Source: Catellatospora vulcania (GTDB taxonomy: Bacteria; Actinomycetota; Actinomycetes; Mycobacteriales; Micromonosporaceae). From it: a DNA stretch of 49,861 nt. Under the pieces are notes generated by a model that saw only the letters and a list, made by a program, of their open reading frames with translations, was not told where the DNA came from and did not search any database. The position numbers and the translations under genes were made by a program. The stretch is taken from positions 101,178 through 151,038 of the forward strand of contig NZ_ML769311.1 of assembly GCF_009720385.1 (NCBI RefSeq), given 5' to 3'. Of the stretch, positions 6,731 through 14,979 are shown one piece after another. How positions within the stretch are numbered: the first letter of the stretch is position 1; each line of letters starts with the position of its first letter.

Positions 6731-7507
6731 TCAGCCGGCGATGGTGGCGTGCATCTCCCAGACCATGACCTCAGCCGGTGCGCTCGCGGTGATCCGCTGG
6801 CCGCCGCTGCCGGTCAGCCGCACCGAGTCGCCCTGGGCCAGGGTGCCCGCCTGCTCCATGGACACGGCGCCGCGCGCCACGAACAGGTGCAGGTACGGCG
6901 CGTTCGGCAGCTCGACGCTGTCGCCCGCCTGCAGCCGCGCGACGTGCAGCGCCGCGTGCCGGTTCTTGATCCGGATCGCGGAGGCGCCGGTGTGCTGCTT
7001 CATGCCGGAGGCGACCGTCACCAGGCCGCCGCGCAGCAGCTCGTCGTCGATCTCCAGCTGCTCGTAGCCGGGCGTGATGCCGTCGGTGTCCGGCACCACC
7101 CACATCTGGATGAAGTGCACCGGGTCGGTGTGCTTGTCGCCCTGCAACCGCCAGGAGTCGTTCTTCTCCGAGTGCATGATGCCGGTGCCCGCGCTCATCC
7201 GCTGGGCCAGGCCCGGGTAGATGACGCCGGAGTGCCCGGTGGAGTCCTGGTGCACCAGGGAGCCGCGCAGCACCCAGGTCACGATCTCCATGTCGCGGTG
7301 CGGGTGCGTCTCGAAGCCGAAGCCGGGTGTGACGATGTCGTCGTTGTTGACCAGCAGCAGCCCGTGGTGGGTGTTGCGCGGGTCGTAGTGGCGACCGAAC
7401 GAGAACGAGTGCTTGGAGTCCAGCCAGCCGATGCGGGTCTTGGCCCGCTCGTCGGCGTACCGGACGTCGATGAGCTCGCGGCGGGGCTTGGCGGTGGAGG
7501 TCTTCAC
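6731..7507 (-). CDS. Pirin family protein (YhhW-like bicupin)
   Basis: A 258-residue bicupin. The N-terminal cupin has the metal-binding set, seen as THPHRDME near residues 68-75 and TGIMHSE near residues 108-114, giving three His and one Glu. Some members (E. coli YhhW) have quercetin 2,3-dioxygenase activity in vitro, but the physiological substrate is generally unknown. The start at ATG 7507 is preceded by GAAAGGCACGGCCGTG. It is divergent from a MarR-family gene, with 92 bp containing GTTG/CAAC dyads, so that MarR protein probably represses it in response to an aromatic or oxidant signal. Confidence 0.92.
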   Translation of the reverse strand: MKTSTAKPRRELIDVRYADERAKTRIGWLDSKHSFSFGRHYDPRNTHHGLLLVNNDDIVTPGFGFETHPHRDMEIVTWVLRGSLVHQDSTGHSGVIYPGLAQRMSAGTGIMHSEKNDSWRLQGDKHTDPVHFIQMWVVPDTDGITPGYEQLEIDDELLRGGLVTVASGMKQHTGASAIRIKNRHAALHVARLQAGDSVELPNAPYLHLFVARGAVSMEQAGTLAQGDSVRLTGSGGQRITASAPAEVMVWEMHATIAG

Positions 7508-7533
7508 GGCCGTGCCTTTCGATCAGGTCGTTG

Positions 7534-7593
7534 CGTTGTCAACGAGTGCAGCATACATGACATTGTTGCTCGGTCAACTATTCCCGCTAGACT
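7534..7593. promoter_or_regulatory. Divergent MarR/pirin operator-promoter region
   Basis: A perfect 11-bp palindrome CGTTGTCAACG (7534-7544) and a related dyad GTTGCTCGGTCAAC (7565-7578) lie between the divergent genes. Plus-strand TTGCTC (7566-7571), 16 bp, TAGACT (7588-7593) forms a promoter whose start would coincide with the A of ATG 7600. The second dyad therefore covers its -35 box. This arrangement fits autorepression plus repression of pirin. Confidence 0.65.
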
Positions 7594-7599
7594 GAACGC

Positions 7600-8061
7600 A
7601 TGGCTGAGACGCGCTGGCTGGACGACGACGAGCAGGAGACCTGGCGGGCCTACCTGGAGGGCACCAGGTTGCTGATCCAGGCACTCGACCGGCAGCTCGA
7701 AACGGACTCCGGGGTCTCTTTCACCGACTATGAGCTGCTCGTCCACCTGTCCGAGGCACCCGGGCACCGGTTGCGCATGCGTGACCTGGCCGACGCCAGC
7801 TTCACCTCCCGCAGCGGGGTGACCCGCGCGGTGACCCGGCTGGAGGACGCCGGCTGGGTGCGCCGGGTCGAGTGCGACGACGACCGGCGCGGCATGCACG
7901 CCGAACTCACCGAGGCGGGCGCGGCGAAGCTCGCCGAGGCCGCCCCCGGCCACGTCGGCGCGGTGCGCGAGCACATGTTCGACCACCTCAGCCCGGCCGA
8001 CCGCGCCCACATCAAGGACGCCTACGCGCGCATGCGCGCGCACCTGCGCCCCACGCCGTGA
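7600..8061 (+). CDS. MarR family transcriptional regulator
   Basis: A 153-residue winged-helix regulator. The HTH region is near residues 48-90 (MRDLADASFTSRSGVTRAVTRLEDAGWVRR), followed by the wing and a C-terminal dimerisation helix. No Shine-Dalgarno precedes ATG 7600, and the TAGACT -10 box ends 6 nt before it, so the mRNA is predicted to be leaderless. It is divergent from pirin and likely autoregulates through the dyads at 7534-7578. The ligand is unknown. The GT87 gene 91 bp downstream seems to have its own promoter. Confidence 0.92.
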   Translation: MAETRWLDDDEQETWRAYLEGTRLLIQALDRQLETDSGVSFTDYELLVHLSEAPGHRLRMRDLADASFTSRSGVTRAVTRLEDAGWVRRVECDDDRRGMHAELTEAGAAKLAEAAPGHVGAVREHMFDHLSPADRAHIKDAYARMRAHLRPTP

Positions 8062-8152
8062 GCGCGGCGCAGGTCACCGACCTCGGGGAGCCGGGCCCCG
8101 CCCGCCCCGCGTAAAGCGAACCGCGCTCGCGGCGGCTAGGATTCGCGCCACT

Positions 8153-9472
8153 ATGGTCATCCAGCGCCTGCGACAGTTCGCCGCCGATGCGGCCGTCGAC
8201 CACACCGAACGTCCCCGGGTCACGGTGCCCGCCTGGCTGCTCGTGCCCGGCCTGGCGGTGCTCGCGGGCGCGCTCGCACTGTTCGTCCTCTTCCTGCGTG
8301 ACCACCGGTTCTCCGGCACCGACTTCAGCATGTACGTCGGAGCGGCGCGGGCCTTCCTCGACGGCCAGCCCGTCTACCAGCTCGGGTACACGGGGCTGCA
8401 CCTGCCGTACACGTACCCGCCGGTGACGCTGCCGTTCCTGGTCCCGGCGACCTGGATCGACGAGCGCACGGCGCTGTACTGCATGAACGCGGTCAGCTTC
8501 GCGGCGATGCTCGCCGCGGTGTGGCTCACCACCCGGATGGTCGGCTTCCGCGGCACCGCCGGCCGGGTCGGCATCGTCGCCGCGATCGGCGCGGCCGTGC
8601 TCTGGTCCGAGCCGCTGTACCGCAACATGAACATGGGCCAGATCAACGTGCTGGTCATGCTGCTGGTCGTGGCGGATCTGGCGCTGTCGGACCGCAGCCG
8701 GTTCAAGGGCATCGGCATCGGCGCGGCCACCGCGGTGAAGCTGCTGCCGGGACTGTTCGTCGTGTACCTGCTGCTGACCCGGCGTATCCGGGCAGCCTTC
8801 GTCGCGGCGGGCACGTTCCTCGGGCTCACCCTCATCGGCTTCGCCGTCGACCCGGGCGGCTCCGTCGACTACTGGATCGACGGCCGCGCGTTCGACACGA
8901 GCCGGGTGCTGATGGGCCCCGGCCCGCGCTACGGCGGCAACCAGTCGCTGCAGGGCTTCACGGCGCGCCTGCTGGGCACCAACGAGCAGAACACGATCTG
9001 GTGGATGCTGTCGGCCCTCGTCGTGGCGGTCGCCGGCATGGCCCTGGCGGTCGCCGTCCAGCGCCGCGGCGAGGAGGCCATGGCGATGATCATCGTCGGC
9101 TTCACCACGCTGCTCATCTCGCCGGTGAGCTGGTCGCACTACTGGCTGTGGATCGGCCCGGCGGCGGTCGTGCTCATCGACGTCGTACGGCGGGTGAGCG
9201 GCCGGGCCCGGCTGATCCCCGCCGCGGTGGCGCTCGCGGTGCTGCTGCCGTTCGCCCTGTGGCCCACCCACGACCGGTCGGGCGAGTTCCTGCCGACCGG
9301 GCTGATCTGGGGAGCCTGGAACACCCAGGGGCTGACCCGCCGGCTCTTCGTCGACCCGTACGTGCCGGCGGCGCTGCTGCTGTTCGCGCTCGCGGCGGTC
9401 TGGCTGTACCGGCTGACCCGCAAGGCGGCGCAGGCCGCGGTCCCGACCGGCCCTGCGGCCGATGCGGGCTGA
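8153..9472 (+). CDS. GT87 family membrane mannosyltransferase-like protein
   Basis: A 439-residue polytopic membrane protein of the GT-C fold, DUF2029/GT87 family, which includes mycobacterial PimE (alpha-1,2-mannosyltransferase using polyprenyl-phosphate-mannose). Visible signs are about ten hydrophobic helices from residue 26 on, FSGTDFSMYVGAARAFLDGQPVY with the loop Asp, YTYPPVTLP, and MNMGQINVLVMLLV. It likely builds a mannolipid or glycan on the outer face of the membrane. There is no Shine-Dalgarno; TAGGAT (8137-8142) lies 10 nt before ATG 8153, so the leader is at most a few nt. It overlaps or closely precedes the acyltransferase gene, which suggests joint modification of one glycoconjugate. 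Confidence 0.85.
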   Translation: MVIQRLRQFAADAAVDHTERPRVTVPAWLLVPGLAVLAGALALFVLFLRDHRFSGTDFSMYVGAARAFLDGQPVYQLGYTGLHLPYTYPPVTLPFLVPATWIDERTALYCMNAVSFAAMLAAVWLTTRMVGFRGTAGRVGIVAAIGAAVLWSEPLYRNMNMGQINVLVMLLVVADLALSDRSRFKGIGIGAATAVKLLPGLFVVYLLLTRRIRAAFVAAGTFLGLTLIGFAVDPGGSVDYWIDGRAFDTSRVLMGPGPRYGGNQSLQGFTARLLGTNEQNTIWWMLSALVVAVAGMALAVAVQRRGEEAMAMIIVGFTTLLISPVSWSHYWLWIGPAAVVLIDVVRRVSGRARLIPAAVALAVLLPFALWPTHDRSGEFLPTGLIWGAWNTQGLTRRLFVDPYVPAALLLFALAAVWLYRLTRKAAQAAVPTGPAADAG

Positions 9473-9483
9473 TTCCGGCCGTG

Positions 9484-9525
9484 ACGAGCACGAGCACGAG
9501 CATGACGAGGACGAGGACGAGGAGG
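9484..9525 (+). repeat. GAGCAC/GACGAG hexamer-type simple repeat
   Basis: A run of GACGAG- and GAGCAC-like hexamers lies at the GT87/acyltransferase junction. If translated from ATG 9462 it gives a His/Glu/Asp tract (DEHEHEHDEDEDEE). It also supplies the GGAGG used as ribosome site for the GTG start at 9531, so the tract may either be coding or serve only as leader. Confidence 0.6.
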
Positions 9526-9530
9526 CGTCG

Positions 9531-10694
9531 GTGACGCAGACGACGGACGACCGCGCGAGCAACGGGGCAGTGGCCGACCGGGCGTTTCTGGAACAACCCG
9601 AGATCCCGGCGCAGCGCTCTGCCGAGCCGGTGACCCCGCAGCCGGGCGCCCCGGCCGCCGTGCGGCCCCCGCGCGTGCTGGCTCTGGACGCGCTGCGCCT
9701 CGGCGCGGCGCTCATGGTGGTCGCCTACCACCTCATCGGGGACAAGACCGGCGCGTGGCAGCAGCCCGCGGAGAACATCTTCGGCCCGGTGCACACCGCG
9801 TCGACGTACGGCTTCCTCGGCGTGCAGCTGTTCTTCATCATCAGCGGCTTCGTCATCTGCATGAGCACCTGGGGACGGTCGGTCGGCGACTTCTTCGTCT
9901 CCCGCGTCGTCCGGCTCTACCCGGCGTACTGGCTGGCCGTGGTGCTCGCCGCAGGCGTGCTCGTGGTGGGCCCCGCCGCGGCGCCGGGGGGCAAGGAGGT
10001 GCTGGCCAACCTGACCATGATGCAGGAGTTCCTGAGCGTCCGGCACCTCGACCTGTCCTACTGGACCCTCGCCGTTGAGATGATCTTCTACATCTTCTTC
10101 GCGATCGTCGTGGCCAGGGGACTGACCTACCGGCGCGTCGTCGCCTTCTGCGCGATCTGGACCGTCGTGGCCCTGGCCGCGCCGAAGTTCGGCAGCCCGT
10201 GGCTCGGCACCGTCGTGGTCGCCAACCACTTCGCCTACTTCGTCGCCGGCATCGCCTTCTACCTGATCCACCGGTTCGGGCAGAACCTGCTGCTCTGGTC
10301 GATCGTGGGACTGTCCTGGCTGATCGCGCTCGTCAAGCTGCCCGGCCTGGCCATGTCGCGGGGCGTCTCCTTCACCGTGTCGGCGGCGATCGTCACGGTG
10401 TTCTTCATGGTCATGGCTGCGGTGGCGCTGGGACTGTTCTCCTGGGTGACCGCCCGCTGGGTCACCACCGCCGGCGCGCTGACCTACCCGCTGTACCTCA
10501 TCCACCAGACCACCGGACTCGCCGTCATCGAGCGCGCCCACACCTACGTCTCGCCGTGGCTGCTCATCGCCGCCCTGGTGGCCGGCCTGCTGGTGCTGGC
10601 CTGGCTCATCCACCGGCTCGTCGAACGCCCGGTGTCCCGGTGGATGAAGCGCCGGCTCGGCGACTCGTTCCGCCAGCTGCGGGCGGCCGGCTGA
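9531..10694 (+). CDS. Acyltransferase 3 family membrane protein
   Basis: A 387-residue membrane acyltransferase (OafA/NodX type) that would transfer acetyl or other acyl groups to extracytoplasmic sugars. The first helix carries LRLGAALMVVAYH with the family His. FLGVQLFFIISGFVI and RLYPAYWLAVV are the next conserved blocks, and about ten helices follow. I place the start at GTG 9531, which has GGAGG 5 nt upstream. An alternative ATG at 9462 would add 23 acidic/His-rich residues and overlap the GT87 stop. Its position right behind GT87 suggests it acylates the product of that enzyme. Confidence 0.85.
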   Translation: MTQTTDDRASNGAVADRAFLEQPEIPAQRSAEPVTPQPGAPAAVRPPRVLALDALRLGAALMVVAYHLIGDKTGAWQQPAENIFGPVHTASTYGFLGVQLFFIISGFVICMSTWGRSVGDFFVSRVVRLYPAYWLAVVLAAGVLVVGPAAAPGGKEVLANLTMMQEFLSVRHLDLSYWTLAVEMIFYIFFAIVVARGLTYRRVVAFCAIWTVVALAAPKFGSPWLGTVVVANHFAYFVAGIAFYLIHRFGQNLLLWSIVGLSWLIALVKLPGLAMSRGVSFTVSAAIVTVFFMVMAAVALGLFSWVTARWVTTAGALTYPLYLIHQTTGLAVIERAHTYVSPWLLIAALVAGLLVLAWLIHRLVERPVSRWMKRRLGDSFRQLRAAG

Positions 10695-10766
10695 GCCGCG
10701 GCGGCCCGCACCACCCGTCCGTGTTCCCGGTCCGGCGCCGCCCGGCCGGGCGGTTATCGTGTACCG

Positions 10767-11579
10767 ATGCCCGAGGGACACACCGTACGCCGGCTCGCCG
10801 ACCGGCACCGTGAACTGTTCGCGGGACAGCCCGTCACCGTCACCAGCCCGCAGGGCAGGTTCGCCGAGGGCGCGGCCCGGATCAGCGGCGCCGTCCTGCT
10901 CGACACCGAGGCGTACGGCAAGCACCTGCTGCACCACTACGGCGACCTCACCCTGCACGTGCACCTGGGGCTCTACGGCAAGTTCGCCGATGGCGACTGC
11001 CCGGCCCCGCCCCCGGTCGGGCAGGTGCGGCTGCACATGGAGAACCCCCGGCACTGGCTGGACCTGCGCGGCCCGACCGCGTGCGAGCTGCTCGACCCGC
11101 CGGAGGTCGACGCGCTGCGCGCCCGCCTGGGCGCCGACCCGCTGCGTGCCGACGCCAAGCCCGAACAGGCGTACGAGCGCATCCGCCGCAGCGGCAACTC
11201 CCTCGCGGCGCTGCTGCTGGACCAGTCGATCGTGGCCGGGACTGGCCTGATCTTCGTGCTGGAGGCGCTGTTCCGGGCCGGTCTCGCGCCGACAGCCCCC
11301 GGTCGCACGCTGACCGCCGACGGCTGGCGGGAGCTGTGGGCCGACCTGGTCGACCTGATGGGCAAGGCCGTGCTCAGCGGCCGGATCGACACGGTCCGCC
11401 CCGAGCACGAGCCCGAGGCGATGGGCCGGCCGCCAAGGGTCGACCGCCACGGCGGCGAGGTCTACGTGTACCGCCGTCCCGGCCTGCCGTGCCTGGTCTG
11501 CGGCGCCGAGGTCAGCCGCGGTGAGCTGGCCGGGCGAAATTCGTACTGGTGCGCGAACTGTCAGAAAGGTGCCTCGTGA
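10767..11579 (+). CDS. Fpg/Nei family DNA glycosylase
   Basis: A 270-residue base-excision repair enzyme. It begins MPEGHT: after Met removal Pro is the Schiff-base nucleophile and the adjacent Glu is essential. A conserved Lys is in EAYGKHLL near residue 51. The helix-two-turn-helix is around residues 125-175, and a C-terminal zinc finger has CLVC and CANC at about residues 243-265. The MPEGHTV start and finger fit the actinobacterial Nei2-like group acting on oxidised pyrimidines. TATCGT ends 6 nt before ATG, indicating a leaderless mRNA. Its TGA overlaps the GTG of the next gene. Confidence 0.9.
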   Translation: MPEGHTVRRLADRHRELFAGQPVTVTSPQGRFAEGAARISGAVLLDTEAYGKHLLHHYGDLTLHVHLGLYGKFADGDCPAPPPVGQVRLHMENPRHWLDLRGPTACELLDPPEVDALRARLGADPLRADAKPEQAYERIRRSGNSLAALLLDQSIVAGTGLIFVLEALFRAGLAPTAPGRTLTADGWRELWADLVDLMGKAVLSGRIDTVRPEHEPEAMGRPPRVDRHGGEVYVYRRPGLPCLVCGAEVSRGELAGRNSYWCANCQKGAS

Positions 11580-12115
11580 AGCGTTACACAGGGCTGCTGC
11601 GCGGGATCAACGTGGGCGGCAACAAGAAGATCGCCATGGCCGACCTGCGCAAGCTGGTCGAAAGCCTGGGCCACCAGGACGTGAAGACGCTGCTGCAGAG
11701 CGGCAACGTGGTCTTCGGCAGCGCGAAGTCCGACCAGGCGGCGCTGGCCGAGGAGCTGGAGAAGGCGATCGAGGCCGAGCTGGGCATGTCCGTCGGCTGC
11801 CTGGTCCGCGACGGGGCCGACCTGGCCCGCATCATCAAGGCCAACCCGCTCGCCGAGGTCGCCGACAACCCGTCCCGCCAGTTCGTGGTGTTCCTGTCCG
11901 GCCCCGTCGACGCCGCCAAACTGGCCGAGCTCGACGCGCTGGCCAGGCCCGGCGACCGGCTCGTGGCGGGGGAGCGCGAGGTGCACATGTGGCTGCCCGA
12001 CGGCGCGGGCGAGACCAAGCTGACCCACACGATGTTCCAGAAGCGCCTGGGCGTCACCATCGCCACCGCCCGCAACTGGAACACCGTCACCAAACTCTCC
12101 GCCCTCCTCTCCTGA
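11576..12115 (+). CDS. DUF1697 domain protein
   Basis: A 179-residue cytosolic protein of the DUF1697 family, seen from the opening YTGLLRGINVGGNKKIAMADLR, the central LLQSGNVVF, and the end TARNWNTVTKLSALL. The biochemical role is not established. GTG 11576 overlaps the stop of the DNA glycosylase gene (GTGA) and has AAAGGTG upstream, so the two genes are translationally coupled. This hints at a shared setting, perhaps DNA or nucleotide maintenance, but that is inference. Confidence 0.85.
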   Translation: MKRYTGLLRGINVGGNKKIAMADLRKLVESLGHQDVKTLLQSGNVVFGSAKSDQAALAEELEKAIEAELGMSVGCLVRDGADLARIIKANPLAEVADNPSRQFVVFLSGPVDAAKLAELDALARPGDRLVAGEREVHMWLPDGAGETKLTHTMFQKRLGVTIATARNWNTVTKLSALLS

Positions 12116-12146
12116 CCCCCACCGCCCCGCGCTGCCCCGTTTGTCA

Positions 12147-12209
12147 TAGACGTCGGCCTATCTGGATGAGAATTCGGCGATCGAACTCATCCAGATAGGC
12201 CGACGTCTA
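12147..12209. terminator. Perfect 24-bp hairpin between convergent genes
   Basis: Two exact 24-base arms (12147-12170 and 12186-12209) enclose a 15-nt loop whose TTCG and CGAA can pair further. It sits between the ends of the DUF1697 gene (plus) and the polyprenyl transferase gene (minus). Its length and perfection suggest a strong bidirectional terminator or a mobile palindromic element. It is moderately AT-richer than the flanking genes. Confidence 0.8.
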
Positions 12210-12240
12210 CGTCAGGCGGGTGCGCCAGGGCGCGGCGGCG

Positions 12241-13278
12241 TCAGTGCTGGCGGTGGGTGGCCAGGCGGGCCAGGGCGTGCAGCTGGGAGGCGGGGGACAG
12301 GGCCAGGTCGGCGGCGTGCAGCCGGCGCAGGGCCTGGGCGAGCAGGGCGTCCGCGCGGGCGCGGGCCCAGGCGCGGGCCCCGGCGGCGTCGACCAACTCT
12401 GCGGCGCGGGTCAGTTCCGGCCCGTCGAGCGGGCCCTGGCGCTGGTACAGCAGGCTCAGCTCGTGCCCGGCGGGGGTGCCGGAGGTGAGCGCGGCGACCA
12501 CCGGCAGCGACTTCTTCCGGCTGGCCAGGTCGGAGTGGATCGACTTGCCGGTGACCGCGGGGTCGCCCCAGATGCCGAGCAGGTCGTCGACGAACTGGAA
12601 GGCCAGCCCCATCCGGCGGCCGAACTCGGTCAGCGCGGCGACCTGGTCGGCGTTGCCGCCGCCGAGCAGTGCGCCGAGCGCGCACGCCCCGCCCAGCAGC
12701 GCGGCCGTCTTCGACTCGGCCATGGACAGGCACTCGGCCAGGCGTACGTCGTCGCGCTCCTCGAACTCCAGGTCGGCGCTCTGCCCGTCGAGCAGCTCCT
12801 GGACCGCGCTGTTGAGCAGCCGCCCGGCCTCGGGCACAGCGGGGTGCCCGCAGCCGGCGAGCACGTCGAAGCCCAGGGCGAGCAGGGCGTCACCGGCCAG
12901 GATGGCGGGGGCCTGCCCGAACACCGTCCAGGCGGTGGGCCGGTGCCGCCGGGTGACGTCGCCGTCCATGATGTCGTCGTGCAGCAGCGAGAAGTTGTGG
13001 ATCAACTCCACGGCCACCGCCGCGGGCACGGCCTTGGCCGCGTCGCCGCCCACCGCCTCGGCCGCCACCAGCGCCAGCGCGGGCCGGATGGCCTTGCCGG
13101 CGTCGCCGGAGGCGGGCGTGCCGTCGGCGTCCCACCAGCCGAAGTGGTACCCCGAAATGCGGCGCATCGAGGGCCGCAGCGTGCCGACCGCGGTTCTTAA
13201 CGCGGGGTCGACGAGCGTACGGCTCCACGCCAGCACGTCCCGTGCGGACTGACCGCGTGCCATCTCCACAGTGCTCAT
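12241..13278 (-). CDS. Polyprenyl synthetase, family 2 encapsulin cargo type
   Basis: A 345-residue trans-isoprenyl diphosphate synthase that would condense IPP with an allylic diphosphate to give a C15-C25 product. The first Asp-rich motif is LLHDDIMDGD near residues 99-108, the second FVDDLLGIWGD near residues 224-234, plus GKSIHSDLASRKKSLPV. The N terminus (SARDVLAWSRTLVDPALR) matches the conserved start I associate with encapsulin-cargo polyprenyl transferases and may hold the loading signal. ATG 13278 has GAGAGGTGG upstream; the frame is open far beyond it but is not coding there. It lies 92 bp downstream of the shell gene on the same strand. Confidence 0.88.
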   Translation of the reverse strand: MSTVEMARGQSARDVLAWSRTLVDPALRTAVGTLRPSMRRISGYHFGWWDADGTPASGDAGKAIRPALALVAAEAVGGDAAKAVPAAVAVELIHNFSLLHDDIMDGDVTRRHRPTAWTVFGQAPAILAGDALLALGFDVLAGCGHPAVPEAGRLLNSAVQELLDGQSADLEFEERDDVRLAECLSMAESKTAALLGGACALGALLGGGNADQVAALTEFGRRMGLAFQFVDDLLGIWGDPAVTGKSIHSDLASRKKSLPVVAALTSGTPAGHELSLLYQRQGPLDGPELTRAAELVDAAGARAWARARADALLAQALRRLHAADLALSPASQLHALARLATHRQH

Positions 13279-13316
13279 GGTGGTCCCACCTCTCCCGAAG
13301 GGCTTACGACAAGGAC

Positions 13317-13363
13317 GCCGGGCACCCTGTCCAACGTGCGCACACGCCCGCAAGGTGCCCGGC
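13317..13363 (-). other. Hairpin between encapsulin and cargo genes
   Basis: GCCGGGCACC (13317-13326) pairs exactly with 13354-13363 over a 27-nt loop, within the 92-bp gap between the shell and cargo genes. It could attenuate read-through or stabilise the upstream message, giving many shell subunits per cargo enzyme, as assembly of a nanocompartment needs. The role is inferred. Confidence 0.5.
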
Positions 13364-13370
13364 GGCGGAA

Positions 13371-14777
13371 TCAGTGGCCGAGTTCCACGTTCTCCAGCAC
13401 CCCGAGCGCGTCGGGGACCAGCACCGCGGCCGAGTAGTAGGCGCTGACCAGGTACGACAGGATCGCCTTGTCGTTGATGCCCATGAAGCGCACCGACAGG
13501 CTCGGCTGGTACTCGTCGGGCAGGCCGGTCTGGTGCAGGCCGATGACGCCCTGCTCGGCCTCGCCGAGGCGCATGACCAGGATCGAGGTGGTCCGGTTCG
13601 GGCTCACCGGGATCTTGTTGCAGGGCAGCAGCGGGACTCCGCGCCAGGCGGGCACGGTGTTCCCGTTGATCTCCACGCCCTGCGGGTAGAGGCCGCGGCG
13701 GGTGCACTCGCGGCCGAAGGCGGCGATGGCCTGCGGGTGGGCGAGGAACAGGTGCGAGCTGCGCCGCCGGCTGAGCAGCTCGTCCAGGTCGTCGGGGGTC
13801 GGCGGCCCGGAGCGGGTGTGTATCCGCTGTTTGAGGTCGGCGTTGTGGAGCAGCCCGAACTCCCGGTGGTTGATCAGCTCGTGCTCCTGGCGCTCCTTGA
13901 GCGCCTCGATGGTCAGCCGGAGCTGCTGCTCGATCTGGTTCATCGGCTCGTTGTAGAGGTCGGCGACGCGGGTGTGCACCTGGAGCACGGTCTGCGCGAC
14001 GCTGAGCTCGTACTCCCGGGGGGTGAGCTCGTAGTCGACGAACGTGCCGGGCAGCTGGGCCTCGCCGATGTGGCCGGCCGAGATCTCGATCGCGGCCTCG
14101 CCGTGTTTGTTCTGCGGCGGCACCGGGTTGGCCTGGTGCCGCCGGACGTGGTCGCGCAGCAGCTCGGACTGCCCGACCACCTCGTCGAACGCGCCGCGGC
14201 TCAGCGACATCACGATGCAGCTGGTGACCGCTTTGACGGTGACGTCCCAGGTGCTGCCGAGTTTGGTCAGCGACTGGTCGCCGAAGTACTCGCCGTCGGC
14301 GAGCACGCCGAGCACGATCCGGTCGCCGTACTTGCCGGTGCCCAGCTTGTTGACCTTGCCGTGCGCGATCAGGTGCACCTGGTCGGCGGGGCGGCCGGCC
14401 TCGACGATCACGTCGCCGGGGGAGTACTCCGCCTGCGTGAACCGGTCGGCCAGCGCGCCCAGCACCCCGAGGTCCTCGAAGTCGCGCAGCAGCGGCAGCT
14501 CGCACAGCTCCGGCGGGACGACCTTGACCTGCGCGCCGATCGTGGTGAAGCTGACCCGGCCGTCGCCGACGGCGTAGCTCAGCCGCCGGTTGACCCGGTA
14601 GGTGCCGCCCTTGACCTGTACCCACGGCAGCATGCGCAGCAGCCACCGGGACGAGATCTCCTGCATCTGCGGCGCCGACTTCGTCGTCGTCGCCAGGTTG
14701 CGAGCCGCCGCCGTGGCCAGACTCGATCGTGCCTGTCCACTCTCGACTTCCGTGGAGGAATCCACCGACACCACCAT
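13371..14777 (-). CDS. Family 2B encapsulin shell protein with cNMP-binding domain
   Basis: A 468-residue HK97-fold capsid-like protein that assembles into a protein nanocompartment. After an N-terminal arm of about 65 residues, a cyclic-nucleotide-binding domain spans roughly residues 90-210 ([36 protein letters not shown]). The HK97 part follows, with [30 protein letters not shown] near residue 250 and a C-terminal [26 protein letters not shown]. This cNMP insertion defines family 2B. ATG 14777 has AGAGGTGGGTG upstream. The neighbouring polyprenyl transferase is the expected cargo. Only one shell gene is present here, whereas some genomes carry two paralogues together. Confidence 0.92.
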   Translation of the reverse strand: MVVSVDSSTEVESGQARSSLATAAARNLATTTKSAPQMQEISSRWLLRMLPWVQVKGGTYRVNRRLSYAVGDGRVSFTTIGAQVKVVPPELCELPLLRDFEDLGVLGALADRFTQAEYSPGDVIVEAGRPADQVHLIAHGKVNKLGTGKYGDRIVLGVLADGEYFGDQSLTKLGSTWDVTVKAVTSCIVMSLSRGAFDEVVGQSELLRDHVRRHQANPVPPQNKHGEAAIEISAGHIGEAQLPGTFVDYELTPREYELSVAQTVLQVHTRVADLYNEPMNQIEQQLRLTIEALKERQEHELINHREFGLLHNADLKQRIHTRSGPPTPDDLDELLSRRRSSHLFLAHPQAIAAFGRECTRRGLYPQGVEINGNTVPAWRGVPLLPCNKIPVSPNRTTSILVMRLGEAEQGVIGLHQTGLPDEYQPSLSVRFMGINDKAILSYLVSAYYSAAVLVPDALGVLENVELGH

Positions 14778-14795
14778 CACCCACCTCTGGTAGTA

Positions 14796-14865
14796 CGAAC
14801 CGGCGGGAGTTCTCCCGCCGGTGTGTCCGGTTCGCACTAATTCTTAGTGTTCAAGTGGTATGAAC
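14796..14865 (-). promoter_or_regulatory. Clustered dyads in the encapsulin leader/promoter
   Basis: Three structures lie in 70 bp upstream of the shell gene. One is a perfect 11-bp dyad with 2-nt centre (14799-14822, core CGGCGGGAG/CTCCCGCCG). CGAACCGG (14796-14803) can instead pair with CCGGTTCG (14827-14834). CACTAA-TTC-TTAGTG is at 14835-14849, and GTTCA-N7-TGAAC at 14849-14865. The first two pairings are mutually exclusive in RNA; the latter two look like operators. A clear -35/-10 pair is not evident. Confidence 0.5.
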
Positions 14866-14923
14866 GAAAGGTCTGGAAGTGGGGATCGTCCTCTGCTAGG
14901 GTGCGGCCTGCCCCGGACATGAC

Positions 14924-14967
14924 CAAGGCTCCGTCCTCGCCGGGTGAGCGGCGTGCACGGAGCCTTG
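14924..14967. terminator. Hairpin after the BNR-repeat protein gene
   Basis: CAAGGCTCCGT (14924-14934) pairs exactly with 14957-14967 across a 22-nt loop, 12 bp past the stop codon of the minus-strand BNR gene and upstream of the encapsulin promoter region. It probably insulates the two units. Confidence 0.65.
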
Positions 14968-14979
14968 ATCGGTGTACGG

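Noticed and set aside
13279..14784. Upstream extension of the polyprenyl transferase frame through the encapsulin gene
   Set aside because: The extension is Arg/Pro/Ala-rich and overlaps the encapsulin gene in another frame; a good ribosome site supports ATG 13278.
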